NCBI RefSeq assembly: GCF_041435015.1
Contig: NZ_CP107989.1
Location: 1,922,001 to 1,986,000, forward strand
DNA from: Streptomyces canus
GTDB lineage: Bacteria; Actinomycetota; Actinomycetes; Streptomycetales; Streptomycetaceae
Length of the DNA stretch: 64,000 nt
Direction of reading: 5' to 3'
Below are positions 32,351-40,650 of this stretch, in pieces. Position 1 is the stretch's first letter. Each line of letters starts with the position of its first letter. The translations under genes and the position numbers were made by a program. The notes beneath the pieces are model-generated. The model saw only the letters and a program-made list of their open reading frames with translations, was not told the DNA's origin and did no database searches.

Positions 32351-33268
32351 ATGCGTCGTGTCCGTTACGAGTCCATGGGTGGCCCGCTGTCCCTGGAGGA
32401 GGCACCCGTCCCCGAGCCGGGCCCCGGCGAGCTCCTCGTGCGCTGCGAGGCGGTGGGCGTCACCCTCCCGGTCGTCCGCAAGGTCACCGAGGCCGCGCAG
32501 CCGGTGCCGCTCGGGGGCGAGCTCGCCGGTGCGGTGGTGGCCGTCGGCGCCGGGGTCACCCGCTTCCGCCCCGGCGAACGCGTCACGGGCCTGTGCTTCG
32601 GCCACGGTTACGCCGACTTCGCGCTGCTCCACGAGGCCATGGCCTCCCCGATCCCCGACGGCGCCTCGGCGACCGACGCGGTCGCGCTGGTCCGCAGCGG
32701 GCTGGTCGCGCTCGGCGCCCTGGAGGCGGCGCACCCCGAGCCGGGAGAGACGGCGCTGATCACGGCGGCGGCCAGCGGCGTCGGCCACCTCGCCGTGCAG
32801 CTCGCGCGGGCCCGCGGCGCCTCCCGTGTCGTGGGCGCCGTGTCCGACCCGGCCAAGACGGATTTCGTGCGCTCACTCGGCGCCGACGCCACCGCCCTGT
32901 ACACGGACGGCAGTTGGGGCGATCCCGTCGACTACGCCCTCGACGCGGTCGGCGGCGAGCTGCTCACCCCGGCGCTCGCCGCCCTGGCCCCGGGCGGGCG
33001 ACTGGTGGCGTACAGCTCGGGCGGCGGGACGATCCAGGCGTACGACCTCCTCGTCGGCGCGAAGTCCGTGACGGGCTTCCAGATGGCACGCATCGCCCGT
33101 GAGCGGCCGGAGTTGTACGAGCGGTGGCGGCGGGAGCTGTGGCGGATGTTCCTGGACCGCGACCTCCGGCCCGTCGTGCACGGGGAGTTCGCCCTGGAGG
33201 ACGCGGCGAAGGCGCATGAGGTGATCGAGGCGCGGCGCAACCTCGGAAAAGTCGTACTCCATCCGTGA
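32351..33268 (+). CDS. Zinc-less quinone oxidoreductase-like MDR family protein
   Basis: A 305-residue medium-chain dehydrogenase/reductase. The GroES-like N-domain (PVPEPGPGELLVRCEAVGV; GGELAGAVVAVGAGVTRFRP) lacks the zinc ligands, as in quinone oxidoreductases. The Rossmann part has ETALITAAASGVGHLAVQLA (AASGVG), and YALDAVGGELL, LAPGGRLVAYSS follow. It reduces quinones or other electrophiles with NADPH in the cytoplasm. Regulation by the divergent MarR gene through the nested palindrome is likely. The stop overlaps the longest possible start of the sialidase frame, but that gene has its own later start. Confidence 0.9.
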   Translation: MRRVRYESMGGPLSLEEAPVPEPGPGELLVRCEAVGVTLPVVRKVTEAAQPVPLGGELAGAVVAVGAGVTRFRPGERVTGLCFGHGYADFALLHEAMASPIPDGASATDAVALVRSGLVALGALEAAHPEPGETALITAAASGVGHLAVQLARARGASRVVGAVSDPAKTDFVRSLGADATALYTDGSWGDPVDYALDAVGGELLTPALAALAPGGRLVAYSSGGGTIQAYDLLVGAKSVTGFQMARIARERPELYERWRRELWRMFLDRDLRPVVHGEFALEDAAKAHEVIEARRNLGKVVLHP

Positions 33269-33372
33269 CAGGACACGCGCACGGTTCTTGTGAGGCGCGG
33301 GGTGCGGAACTACCGTCCGTGACCCGAAGGTCATATGTCCGGATGTACGACAACGAAAGGGCAGGATCGCCC

Positions 33373-35235
33373 GTGCCGTCGAGTCGCGCAGGCCCGAGAT
33401 CCTTTCTGACCGCCGTGTCCACCACCGCCGCGCTGCTCGCCCTGCCGAGCCCCGCTGAGGCCCAACCTCCTTCCGCCGCACCGGGGTTCGAGCAGCAGAT
33501 CCTCTTCAGGGCGGATCGGGACCCCGGTTACGCCTGCTTCCGCATCCCGGCGATCGTCCGCACCACCGGCGGCACCCTTCTCGCGTTCGCCGAGGGCCGG
33601 GTCCTCGACTGCGGGGACGCCGGCGACATCGACATCGTCCTCAAGCGCTCCACGGACGGCGGCCGCACCTGGGGTCCGCTCCAGGTGGTCAGCGAGGGCG
33701 CGGGCGACACCCACGGCAACCCGGCCCCGGTCGTGGACCGCGGGACGGGCCGGGTCCTGCTGGCCGAGACGTACAACACGGGCCGTACGGACAGCGGGAA
33801 TTGCCGGGTGCCCTGCGACCGCGTCCCGCACCTCCAGTACAGCGACGACGACGGCCTCACCTGGTCCGCGTCCCGCGACCTGCGCGAGGAGATCCTGCCC
33901 CCGCGGTGGAACTCCTGGTACGCCACGGGCCCCGTGCACGGCATCCGGCTCAGCCACGGACCCCACGCCGGGCGGCTGGTGTTCGGGGTCAACGCCGAGA
34001 CGTGGGACGGCAGTCGGGTCACCGCCGGTCACGCGGCGCTCGTCGTGAGCGACGACGGCGGCGAGCACTGGAGGATCGGCGCCACCGACTCCTGGCCGGT
34101 CGCCGCCGACGGCACCTTCCGGCAGAAGCCCTCCGAGGTGACGCTCACCGAGCGCACCGACGGCTCCGTCCTCGTCAGCGGCCGCGAACAGGACGGCAGC
34201 GACCTCGGCCACCGCACCCAGGCCGTCAGCCTCGACGGCGGTGACAGCTTCGGCTCGCCGTTCCGGGCCCTCCCCGACCTGTACGCACCGCAGGTGCAGT
34301 GCGCCACCCTCGACCTCGGCGAGCGCATCCTGCTGTCCTGCCCGGGGGACCCCGACCGCCGCCGCACGATGATGATCCGCTCCTCCTACGACGGCGGCCG
34401 CACCTGGGACACCCTCGACCGCGGCACGGTCGTCACCACGGACTGGTCCGGCTACTCCGACCTGGTACAGGTCGACGAGGACACGGTGGGCCTGCTGTAC
34501 GAGGGCGGGGCGGTCGACGCGCGCGACGAGATCCGCTTCGTCCGCTTCTCCGAGGACCGGCTGACCCCGCGCCGCGGCCCCGACCCGACCACCCCCGACC
34601 TCGCTCCCCTCGCCCCGCGCGCGGCGGTGCTCGGCGGCGCCCGCGTGACGGCCGGGGTCATCGGCGGAGCCCTGGAGTTCGACGGCACCGACGACGCCGT
34701 ACGCCTGCCCTATCGCGAGGAACTCCCGCTCGGTACGAAGGACTTCACCGCCTCCCTGTGGTTCCGGTACACGGCCAGGACCGGTGAGCAGCCGCTGCTG
34801 TGGATGGGCGGTGTCGGCACGGGGCAGCCACAGGTCTGGCTGCGTGGCGAGCCCGCGAGCGGCCGGGTGCGCGGGCTGATCACCGTGCGGGCGGGCGCGC
34901 GGACCGTACGGACGGCGTGGGTGAGCACGAACGGCGCGTACAACGACGGGCGATGGCATCATCTGACCCTGCGCCGGGGCGGTGGCCGGCTCACGCTCTT
35001 CGTCGACGGTTCGGCGACCGCTGCTCCGGACGTGTCCGGCTCGGTCAGCCGCAACTCGCCGTTCGGCGTGTACATCGGGCAGCGCGTGGACGGCCGGGCG
35101 CACTTCACCGGCGCGATCGACGACGTCCGGGTCCGGGACCGGGCCCTGACCGACGAGGAGATCACCGGCTCGGACGCCGCCGCGGGGGACACCGTCCTGT
35201 GGCTGCCCATGGACCGGGTGAGCGACAGCCGCTAA
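33373..35235 (+). CDS. Secreted exo-alpha-sialidase with LamG domain
   Basis: About 620 residues. Signal peptide from the GTG at 33373 (FLTAVSTTAALLALPSPAEA). The six-bladed sialidase propeller has the FRIPAIV motif with the first catalytic Arg, the acid/base region CGDAGDIDIVLKRS, and five Asp boxes (STDGGRTW, SDDDGLTW, SDDGGEHW, SLDGGDSF, SYDGGRTW). A C-terminal LamG/concanavalin domain (~residues 430-620) has ALEFDGTDDAVRLP, FTASLWFRY, NDGRWHHLTL, DDVRVRDRALTDEEI. It releases terminal sialic acids from host or environmental glycans outside the cell. An in-frame ATG at 33343 would add ten residues; GTG is preferred because GGGCAGGA precedes it. The next gene starts 11 bases after the stop. 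Confidence 0.87.
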   Translation: MPSSRAGPRSFLTAVSTTAALLALPSPAEAQPPSAAPGFEQQILFRADRDPGYACFRIPAIVRTTGGTLLAFAEGRVLDCGDAGDIDIVLKRSTDGGRTWGPLQVVSEGAGDTHGNPAPVVDRGTGRVLLAETYNTGRTDSGNCRVPCDRVPHLQYSDDDGLTWSASRDLREEILPPRWNSWYATGPVHGIRLSHGPHAGRLVFGVNAETWDGSRVTAGHAALVVSDDGGEHWRIGATDSWPVAADGTFRQKPSEVTLTERTDGSVLVSGREQDGSDLGHRTQAVSLDGGDSFGSPFRALPDLYAPQVQCATLDLGERILLSCPGDPDRRRTMMIRSSYDGGRTWDTLDRGTVVTTDWSGYSDLVQVDEDTVGLLYEGGAVDARDEIRFVRFSEDRLTPRRGPDPTTPDLAPLAPRAAVLGGARVTAGVIGGALEFDGTDDAVRLPYREELPLGTKDFTASLWFRYTARTGEQPLLWMGGVGTGQPQVWLRGEPASGRVRGLITVRAGARTVRTAWVSTNGAYNDGRWHHLTLRRGGGRLTLFVDGSATAAPDVSGSVSRNSPFGVYIGQRVDGRAHFTGAIDDVRVRDRALTDEEITGSDAAAGDTVLWLPMDRVSDSR

Positions 35236-35246
35236 CGTCGCGAACC

Positions 35247-36473
35247 GTGCCCGAGGCCCCACGAGCACGACAGCGAACGGGCATCGGCGTCGGTCTGCTG
35301 CTGGCGCTGGTGCTCGGAGCCGTGCTGATCACCGCTCTTCCGGACGGAGACGGGCGGGACACCGGCGACTGCACACCGCGCACCGTCGGCTCCTGGTCGG
35401 CGGACGACCGGCTCACCGCCGAGTTCGCCCGCTACGGCGACGACGCCGGCCGCGGCGACGACTGGACCGGCGGCGACGGCACCCACTCGGTACGGCTGCC
35501 CGACGGCCGGCTGCTGTGGCTGTTCTCCGACACCTACCTCGGCCAGGTGTACGGCCCGCCGAACCCGTTCGGCGAGTCGCACGCCTGGCGCGACACCACC
35601 GCTCCCCTGGTGCGCAACTCGGCGGTGCTGATGCGCGGCGGCCGTCTGGAGACCACCCTCCCCGCGCCCCTGTTCCCGGACCCCGGCCCGAACCAGTGGC
35701 GCTGGCCGGTCGCGGCCCGCGTCGAACCCCGCTCCCCGGGCTCGGACGAACAGGTCGTCCGGGTCCTGCTGTGGGTGCGCACCTCCGGCCAGTACCCCTG
35801 GATCTACGGCGTCCCGACCGCCACCGAGGTCGCCACGCTCTCGCTGCCCGACCTGCGCGTCGAGTCGATCACGAAGGTTCGCGACGAGCAGCGGGTCAAG
35901 GACCCGTCCCGGCGGGTGCTGTTCGGCACGACGCTGGTCGAGGACGGCGAATGGACATACGTCTTCGGGGGTGACGACGGCCAGGCCGCGTCCCGTTCCG
36001 CGTCGTCGGCGTATGTGGCCCGGGTGCCGGAGGGCGGTCTCGCGGAGCCGGGCGCCTGGGAGTACTGGGACGGCTCGGCGTGGACGACCGGCGCCCGCCC
36101 GCGCCCGGTGCTCGGGGACGGACGGCGCACCGGCGTGGGCAGCGCCTTCTCCGTCGTACGGCAGGACGGGACGTACGTGCTGTTCACGATGGCGGCGGGG
36201 ACCAAGGGGCTCGCCGCCGTGACCTCGTACTGGGCGTGCTCCCCCACCGGACCGTGGCACGGTCCGGAGAAGGACTTCGCCCCACCCCTGCCCTCGGGTC
36301 AGGTCGCCGCCTACAACCCGCAGGCGCACCTCGAACTCAGCGGCAGGGGGCGGCTGGTGCTCAGCTACGACGTCAACTGGCTGGAGACGGCGGCCGCTTC
36401 GGCGCAACTCAACCGGAACGTGTCGCTGTACCGACCGAGGTTCGTGACGCTGCGGCTGACTCCGACGCGCTGA
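35247..36473 (+). CDS. Secreted or membrane-anchored propeller-like protein (DUF4185/DUF5005-like)
   Basis: 408 residues from GTG 35247. One N-terminal hydrophobic segment (GIGVGLLLALVLGAVLITAL) acts as an uncleaved anchor or signal. The rest is beta-rich, with a WLFSDTYLGQVY motif at ~95, PLVRNSAVLMRGG, YVFGGDD, TYVLFTMAAGT and YNPQAHLEL. This set recalls the DUF4185/DUF5005 group of five-bladed propellers related to glycosidases; the exact domain name needs a profile search. It follows the sialidase by 11 bases, so a role on extracellular glycans is likely. Its 3' end overlaps the convergent SBF-like transporter gene by 65 bases. Confidence 0.7.
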   Translation: MPEAPRARQRTGIGVGLLLALVLGAVLITALPDGDGRDTGDCTPRTVGSWSADDRLTAEFARYGDDAGRGDDWTGGDGTHSVRLPDGRLLWLFSDTYLGQVYGPPNPFGESHAWRDTTAPLVRNSAVLMRGGRLETTLPAPLFPDPGPNQWRWPVAARVEPRSPGSDEQVVRVLLWVRTSGQYPWIYGVPTATEVATLSLPDLRVESITKVRDEQRVKDPSRRVLFGTTLVEDGEWTYVFGGDDGQAASRSASSAYVARVPEGGLAEPGAWEYWDGSAWTTGARPRPVLGDGRRTGVGSAFSVVRQDGTYVLFTMAAGTKGLAAVTSYWACSPTGPWHGPEKDFAPPLPSGQVAAYNPQAHLELSGRGRLVLSYDVNWLETAAASAQLNRNVSLYRPRFVTLRLTPTR

Positions 36474-37458
36474 CCTCCGCGGTCTCCTCCGGGACGGGGT
36501 CGTGCGAGCGACGCTTGGCGATCACCGCGCAGACCATCAGCTGCATCTGGTGGAAGAGCATCAGCGGCAGCACGGCGAGGGAGGCGTGCGCGCCGAACAG
36601 GACGCTGGCCATGGGGAGTCCGGAGGCGAGGGACTTCTTGGAGCCCGCGAACTGGATGGCGATGCGGTCCTCGCGGCCGAAGCGGAGCGCCTTGGAGCCG
36701 TACCAGGTCAGGGCGAGCATCAGGGCGAGCAGGACGCCTTCGACGATCAGCAGCCCGCCGAGCCTGAGCGGGCTCACCTGGTGCCAGATGCCCTGGACCA
36801 TGCCCTCGCTGAACGCGGTGTAGACGACCAGCAGGATCGATCCGCGGTCCACGAGGCCGAGGACCTTCTTGTGCCGGGTGACGAACCCACCGATCCAGCG
36901 GCGCGTCACTTGCCCCGCCACGAACGGCACGAGCAGCTGGAGCACGATCTCCAGGAGTGAGTCGGCCGAGAACCCCCCGCTGCTGCCCAGCAGGGCGGCC
37001 GCGAGGAGCGGCGTGACGACGATGCCCACCAGCGAGGAGAAGGAGCCGGCGCAGATCGCGGCGGGCACGTTTCCACGGGCCATCGAGGTGAAGGCGATCG
37101 AGGACTGGATGGTGGAGGGGACCAGGGTGAGGAAGAGCAGGCCCTGGTAGAGCGGGTCGGTCAGGAAGACCGGGACGAGCCCGCGGGCGGCCAGGCCCAG
37201 CAGCGGGAAGATCACGAACGTACAGGCGAGCACCGTGACGTGCAGCCGCCAGTGCTTGAGCCCGTTCAGGGCCTCACGCGTGGAGAGGCGGGCGCCGTAG
37301 AGGAAGAAGAGGAAGGCGATCGCCGCCGTGGAGGCTCCGGAGGCCACGTCCGCGGAGGTCCCGCGTGCCGGTACGAGGGCCGCGAGGCCCACCGTGCCGA
37401 GCAACAGCAGGATGTACGGGTCGACCGGCATCCAGGCCGGCCACTTCAGGCGCTTCAC
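36409..37458 (-). CDS. SBF-like (bile acid:sodium symporter superfamily) transporter
   Basis: A 349-residue membrane protein with about ten hydrophobic segments: DPYILLLLGTVGLAALVPA, AAIAFLFFLYGARLS, LFLTLVPSTIQSSIAFTSMA, ICAGSFSSLVGIVVTPLL, FAGSKKSLASGLPMASVLFG. The TxxxSS and GSKKSLASG pieces are characteristic of the SBF-like branch (bacterial YfeH type). Hydrophilic C-terminal tail. It is divergent from a LysR gene 161 bases away, which probably regulates it. Substrate unknown; organic anions are typical for the superfamily. Confidence 0.9.
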   Translation of the reverse strand: MKRLKWPAWMPVDPYILLLLGTVGLAALVPARGTSADVASGASTAAIAFLFFLYGARLSTREALNGLKHWRLHVTVLACTFVIFPLLGLAARGLVPVFLTDPLYQGLLFLTLVPSTIQSSIAFTSMARGNVPAAICAGSFSSLVGIVVTPLLAAALLGSSGGFSADSLLEIVLQLLVPFVAGQVTRRWIGGFVTRHKKVLGLVDRGSILLVVYTAFSEGMVQGIWHQVSPLRLGGLLIVEGVLLALMLALTWYGSKALRFGREDRIAIQFAGSKKSLASGLPMASVLFGAHASLAVLPLMLFHQMQLMVCAVIAKRRSHDPVPEETAEVSASESAAASRTSVGTATRSG

Positions 37459-37595
37459 GGTGCTCCACTTACTGGTGCTCGACGGCGGTACATGGACACG
37501 TGGCCATGACGGGTGCCCCTCAGGACGGGGGATCCCCCTCCATCGTCCCCTTTCATCTCTTGATCAGGAATCCGGCATACCACTCTGACTGTCAT

Positions 37596-37614
37596 CACGT
37601 TCCGCGATAACGTG
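37596..37614. promoter_or_regulatory. Candidate LysR operator
   Basis: CACGTT-N7-AACGTG, an inverted repeat 5 bases before the LysR start in the divergent LysR/transporter region, consistent with autoregulation. Confidence 0.5.
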
Positions 37615-37619
37615 GCGCC

Positions 37620-38483
37620 ATGTACGACCCGTCGCAGCTGCGTACGTTCCTGGCGGTGGCGCAGACCCTGAGCTTCACGCAGGCCGCCCGGCGGCTGGGG
37701 CTGCGCCAGTCGACCGTGAGCCAGCATGTACGGCGGCTCGAGGACGCCGCCGGGCGGCAGCTGTTCACCCGGGACACCCACTCCGTGGAGCTGACGGAGG
37801 ACGGCGAGGCGATGCTGGGGTTCGCGCGCCGGATCCTGGAGGTGCACGACCAGGCCACGGCGTTCTTCACCGGCACGCGCCTGCGGGGGCGGCTGCGGTT
37901 CGGGGCGTCGGAGGACTTCGTGCTGACGCGGCTGCCGGAGATCCTCGAGGGCTTCCGGTACGACCATCCCGAGGTGGATCTGGAGCTGACGGTCGAGCTG
38001 TCGGGCACGCTGCACGAGCAGCTGGCCGCCGGGAAGCTGGACCTCGTGCTGGCCAAGCGGCGGCCGGAGGATCCCCGGGGAGAGCTGGTGTGGCACGACC
38101 GGCTGGTGTGGATCGGGGCGGAACGGCTGCGCCTGGACGCGGACCGGCCGGTTCCGCTGATCGTGTATCCGCCGCCGGGGATCACTCGGACACTGGCCTT
38201 GGAGGCGCTGGAGCGGCAGGGCCGCGAGTGGCGGATCGTGTGCACCAGCGGGAGTCTGAACGGGCTGATCGCGGCGGCGCGGGCCGGGTTGGGTGTGATG
38301 GCGCACTCCCGGGGGCTGGTCCCGCCGGGGCTGGCGCGGATGCCCGACCGCTTCGCACTTCCCGAGCTCGGGCGGGTGGACTTCGTCCTGGTGCACGGTC
38401 GTCGACGAACGGCCGCTCAGGGGGCGGCGGACGCGCTTGCCGCCGCGATTCTGGCAGGTGGGGACCGGTTGCACCGGCAGTGA
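37620..38483 (+). CDS. LysR family transcriptional regulator
   Basis: 287 residues. The winged helix at ~1-60 has FLAVAQTLSFTQAARRLGLR, QSTVSQHVRRLEDAAGRQLF, and a substrate-binding domain (~90-285) starts LRFGASEDFVLTRLPEIL. Later pieces are LDLVLAKRR, YPPPGITR and SGSLNGLIAAARAGLGVMA. Divergent orientation to the SBF-like transporter is the classic LysR target layout. An ATG start follows the CACGTT/AACGTG palindrome directly. Inducer unknown. Confidence 0.92.
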   Translation: MYDPSQLRTFLAVAQTLSFTQAARRLGLRQSTVSQHVRRLEDAAGRQLFTRDTHSVELTEDGEAMLGFARRILEVHDQATAFFTGTRLRGRLRFGASEDFVLTRLPEILEGFRYDHPEVDLELTVELSGTLHEQLAAGKLDLVLAKRRPEDPRGELVWHDRLVWIGAERLRLDADRPVPLIVYPPPGITRTLALEALERQGREWRIVCTSGSLNGLIAAARAGLGVMAHSRGLVPPGLARMPDRFALPELGRVDFVLVHGRRRTAAQGAADALAAAILAGGDRLHRQ

Positions 38484-38816
38484 CGGGCCGTATCGGCGTC
38501 GGCCGAACAGAGTGACATATTCCGGGTCGGCGGCGCTGAGAGAAGAGAAGACGGCATGCCGTGAATAACCGTTTCACCAAGGCCGCGAGCCGTAGTCGGC
38601 TCGTACAGATTCGGTGGAGATTACGGCTGAGAACCTTACTCAACCGTCAGTTTTCTGTCCGACCCTTCCCCATGTGAGCGTATTTTCCCGTACTGACCAG
38701 GCCATCCGTGAGCACCGCTCGGCTTCGGCCCCTCTCCCGCCGGATGCCTGGGTGGGGTAGCTTTCACGGCGCTGTGCGGAGCGTCACTGAGCGCCAGGGA
38801 GAGCGGGGAGCGGGGT
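38484..38816. other. 333-bp intergenic region upstream of the acyl-CoA synthetase
   Basis: No gene is supported. It contains a small hairpin GAGCCG-TAGT-CGGCTC at 38587-38602, AT-richer DNA around 38630-38690 and GTGGGGTAGCTTTC near 38750-38765 that could hold a -10 element. The latter part is probably the promoter and 5' UTR of the next gene. Confidence 0.5.
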
Positions 38817-40643
38817 TTGCGCGAGTTCACCAACCCTCCGTTGGCGTTGGCACCCCCGGTGGGCGGACTGGCCGACGTCGTCTTCGAGCATGCCCAGAAC
38901 GACCCGCTCCACCTCGCCCTCGGCCGCAAGGACGAGAACGGACAGTGGCGGGACGTGACGTCCGCGGAGTTCCGCGACGAGGTCATGGCCCTCGCCAAGG
39001 GATTGCTTGCCCAGGGCATCCGCTTCGGCGATCGGGTCGCGATCATGTCCCGCACCCGCTACGAGTGGACCCTGTTCGACTTCGCGCTGTGGACGATCGG
39101 CGCGCAGGTGGTGCCGGTGTACCCGACCTCCTCCGCCGAGCAGTGCTTTTGGGCGCTGTACGACTCCGAGTGCACGGCCGCGATCGTGGAGCACGAGGAC
39201 CACGCGATGACGATCGCCACCGTCATCGACCGGCTGCCGCACCTGCACCGGCTGTGGCAGCTGGACTCCGGCGCGGTGCACGAGCTGTACGACGCGGGCG
39301 CGGCCATCGAGGACGAGGTGGTGCACCGCCACCGGCAGGCCGTGACCCCCGACTCGGTCGCGACGATCATCTACACCTCGGGCACCACCGGCCGGCCCAA
39401 GGGCTGTGTGATCAGCCACGGCAACTTCATGTACGAGTCGGACACCATGATCGAGCGCTGGGAGCCGGTGTTCCACTCCAAGAAGGGCGACGAGGCGGCG
39501 ACCCTGCTGTTCCTGCCGCTCGCGCACGTCTTCGGGCGGATGGTGCAGGTGGCCGCGTTCCGTGGCCGGGTCCGCTTCGGCCACCAGCCGCAGATGAACG
39601 CGGCCGCCCTCCTGCCCGACCTCGCCGCGTTCAAGCCGACGTTCTTCCTCGGGGTGCCGTACATCTTCGAGAAGGTCTTCAACGCCTCCCGCCGCAAGGC
39701 CGAGAAGGAGGGCAAGGCCGGTCCGTTCGAGAAGGCCGTCGATGTGGCGGTGAAGTACGCGGACGCCATGGAGGCCAAGGCCTGGGGGATCGGGCCCGGT
39801 CCGTCGGCGGGGCTGCGGATGCAGCACCAGCTCTTCGACAAGCTCGTCTACTCCAAGATGCGGGCGGCCATGGGCGGCCGCATCAAGCAGGCCATGACCG
39901 GCGGTTCGGCCATGGACCGCAGGCTGGGACTGTTCTTCGCCGGTGCCGGCGTGCACATCTACGAGGGCTACGGCCTCACCGAGACGACGGCGGCGGCGAC
40001 CGCCAACCCGCCCGAGCGCACCCGCTACGGCACGGTCGGCCAGCCCATCCCCGGCATGACCGTGCACATCGCGGACGACGGCGAGATCTGGCTGTACGGC
40101 GCCAACGTCTTCCAGGGTTACCTCAACAACGAGAAGGCCACCGACGAGACCCTGCACGACGGCTGGCTCGCCACCGGAGACCTCGGCTCCCTCGACGAGG
40201 ACGGCTATCTCACCATCACCGGCCGCAAGAAGGAGATCCTCGTCACCTCCGGCGGCAAGAGCGTCTCCCCCGGGGTGCTGGAGGAGCGGGTGCGCGACCA
40301 TCCGCTGGTCTCCCAGTGCATCGTCGTGGGCAACGACCGCCCCTACATCGCCGCCCTGGTCACCCTCGACCAGGAGGCCGTCGAACACTGGCTGGCGATG
40401 CGCGACAAGCCGCGGATGTCCCCGGCCCAGCTGGTGCGGGACGCCGACCTGGAGACCGAGGTGCGGCGGGCCGTGGTCGCCGCCAACACCCTGGTCTCCC
40501 AGGCCGAGTCGATCCGCACCTTCCGTATCCTCGCCCAGCCCTTCACCGAGGAGCACGGGCTGCTGACCCCGTCCCTGAAGCTCAAGCGCAAGGCGATCGA
40601 GACGGCGTACGCGGACGAGGTCGAGGCGCTGTACCGGGCCTGA
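38817..40643 (+). CDS. Long-chain fatty acid-CoA ligase (AMP-forming)
   Basis: A 608-residue adenylate-forming enzyme. P-loop IIYTSGTTGRPKGCVISHGN (~182-201), IYEGYGLTETTAAAT (A5), GDLGSLDEDGYLTITGRKKE (A7/A8 with hinge) and the C-terminal Lys in LTPSLKLKRKAIE are all present. It activates fatty acids to acyl-CoA in the cytoplasm, feeding beta-oxidation or lipid synthesis. The TTG at 38817 is chosen because the product then starts MREFTNPP, usual for streptomycete homologues, and GGGAGCGGGG precedes it. It converges on the sugar dehydrogenase gene (7-base gap) and has no clear functional link to neighbours. Confidence 0.92.
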   Translation: MREFTNPPLALAPPVGGLADVVFEHAQNDPLHLALGRKDENGQWRDVTSAEFRDEVMALAKGLLAQGIRFGDRVAIMSRTRYEWTLFDFALWTIGAQVVPVYPTSSAEQCFWALYDSECTAAIVEHEDHAMTIATVIDRLPHLHRLWQLDSGAVHELYDAGAAIEDEVVHRHRQAVTPDSVATIIYTSGTTGRPKGCVISHGNFMYESDTMIERWEPVFHSKKGDEAATLLFLPLAHVFGRMVQVAAFRGRVRFGHQPQMNAAALLPDLAAFKPTFFLGVPYIFEKVFNASRRKAEKEGKAGPFEKAVDVAVKYADAMEAKAWGIGPGPSAGLRMQHQLFDKLVYSKMRAAMGGRIKQAMTGGSAMDRRLGLFFAGAGVHIYEGYGLTETTAAATANPPERTRYGTVGQPIPGMTVHIADDGEIWLYGANVFQGYLNNEKATDETLHDGWLATGDLGSLDEDGYLTITGRKKEILVTSGGKSVSPGVLEERVRDHPLVSQCIVVGNDRPYIAALVTLDQEAVEHWLAMRDKPRMSPAQLVRDADLETEVRRAVVAANTLVSQAESIRTFRILAQPFTEEHGLLTPSLKLKRKAIETAYADEVEALYRA

Positions 40644-40650
40644 CGGCCTG

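Noticed and set aside
33265..33372. Start of the sialidase at the codon overlapping the oxidoreductase stop
   Set aside because: The added residues are not signal-peptide-like and have no ribosome binding site; the GTG at 33373 gives a standard signal peptide after GGGCAGGA.
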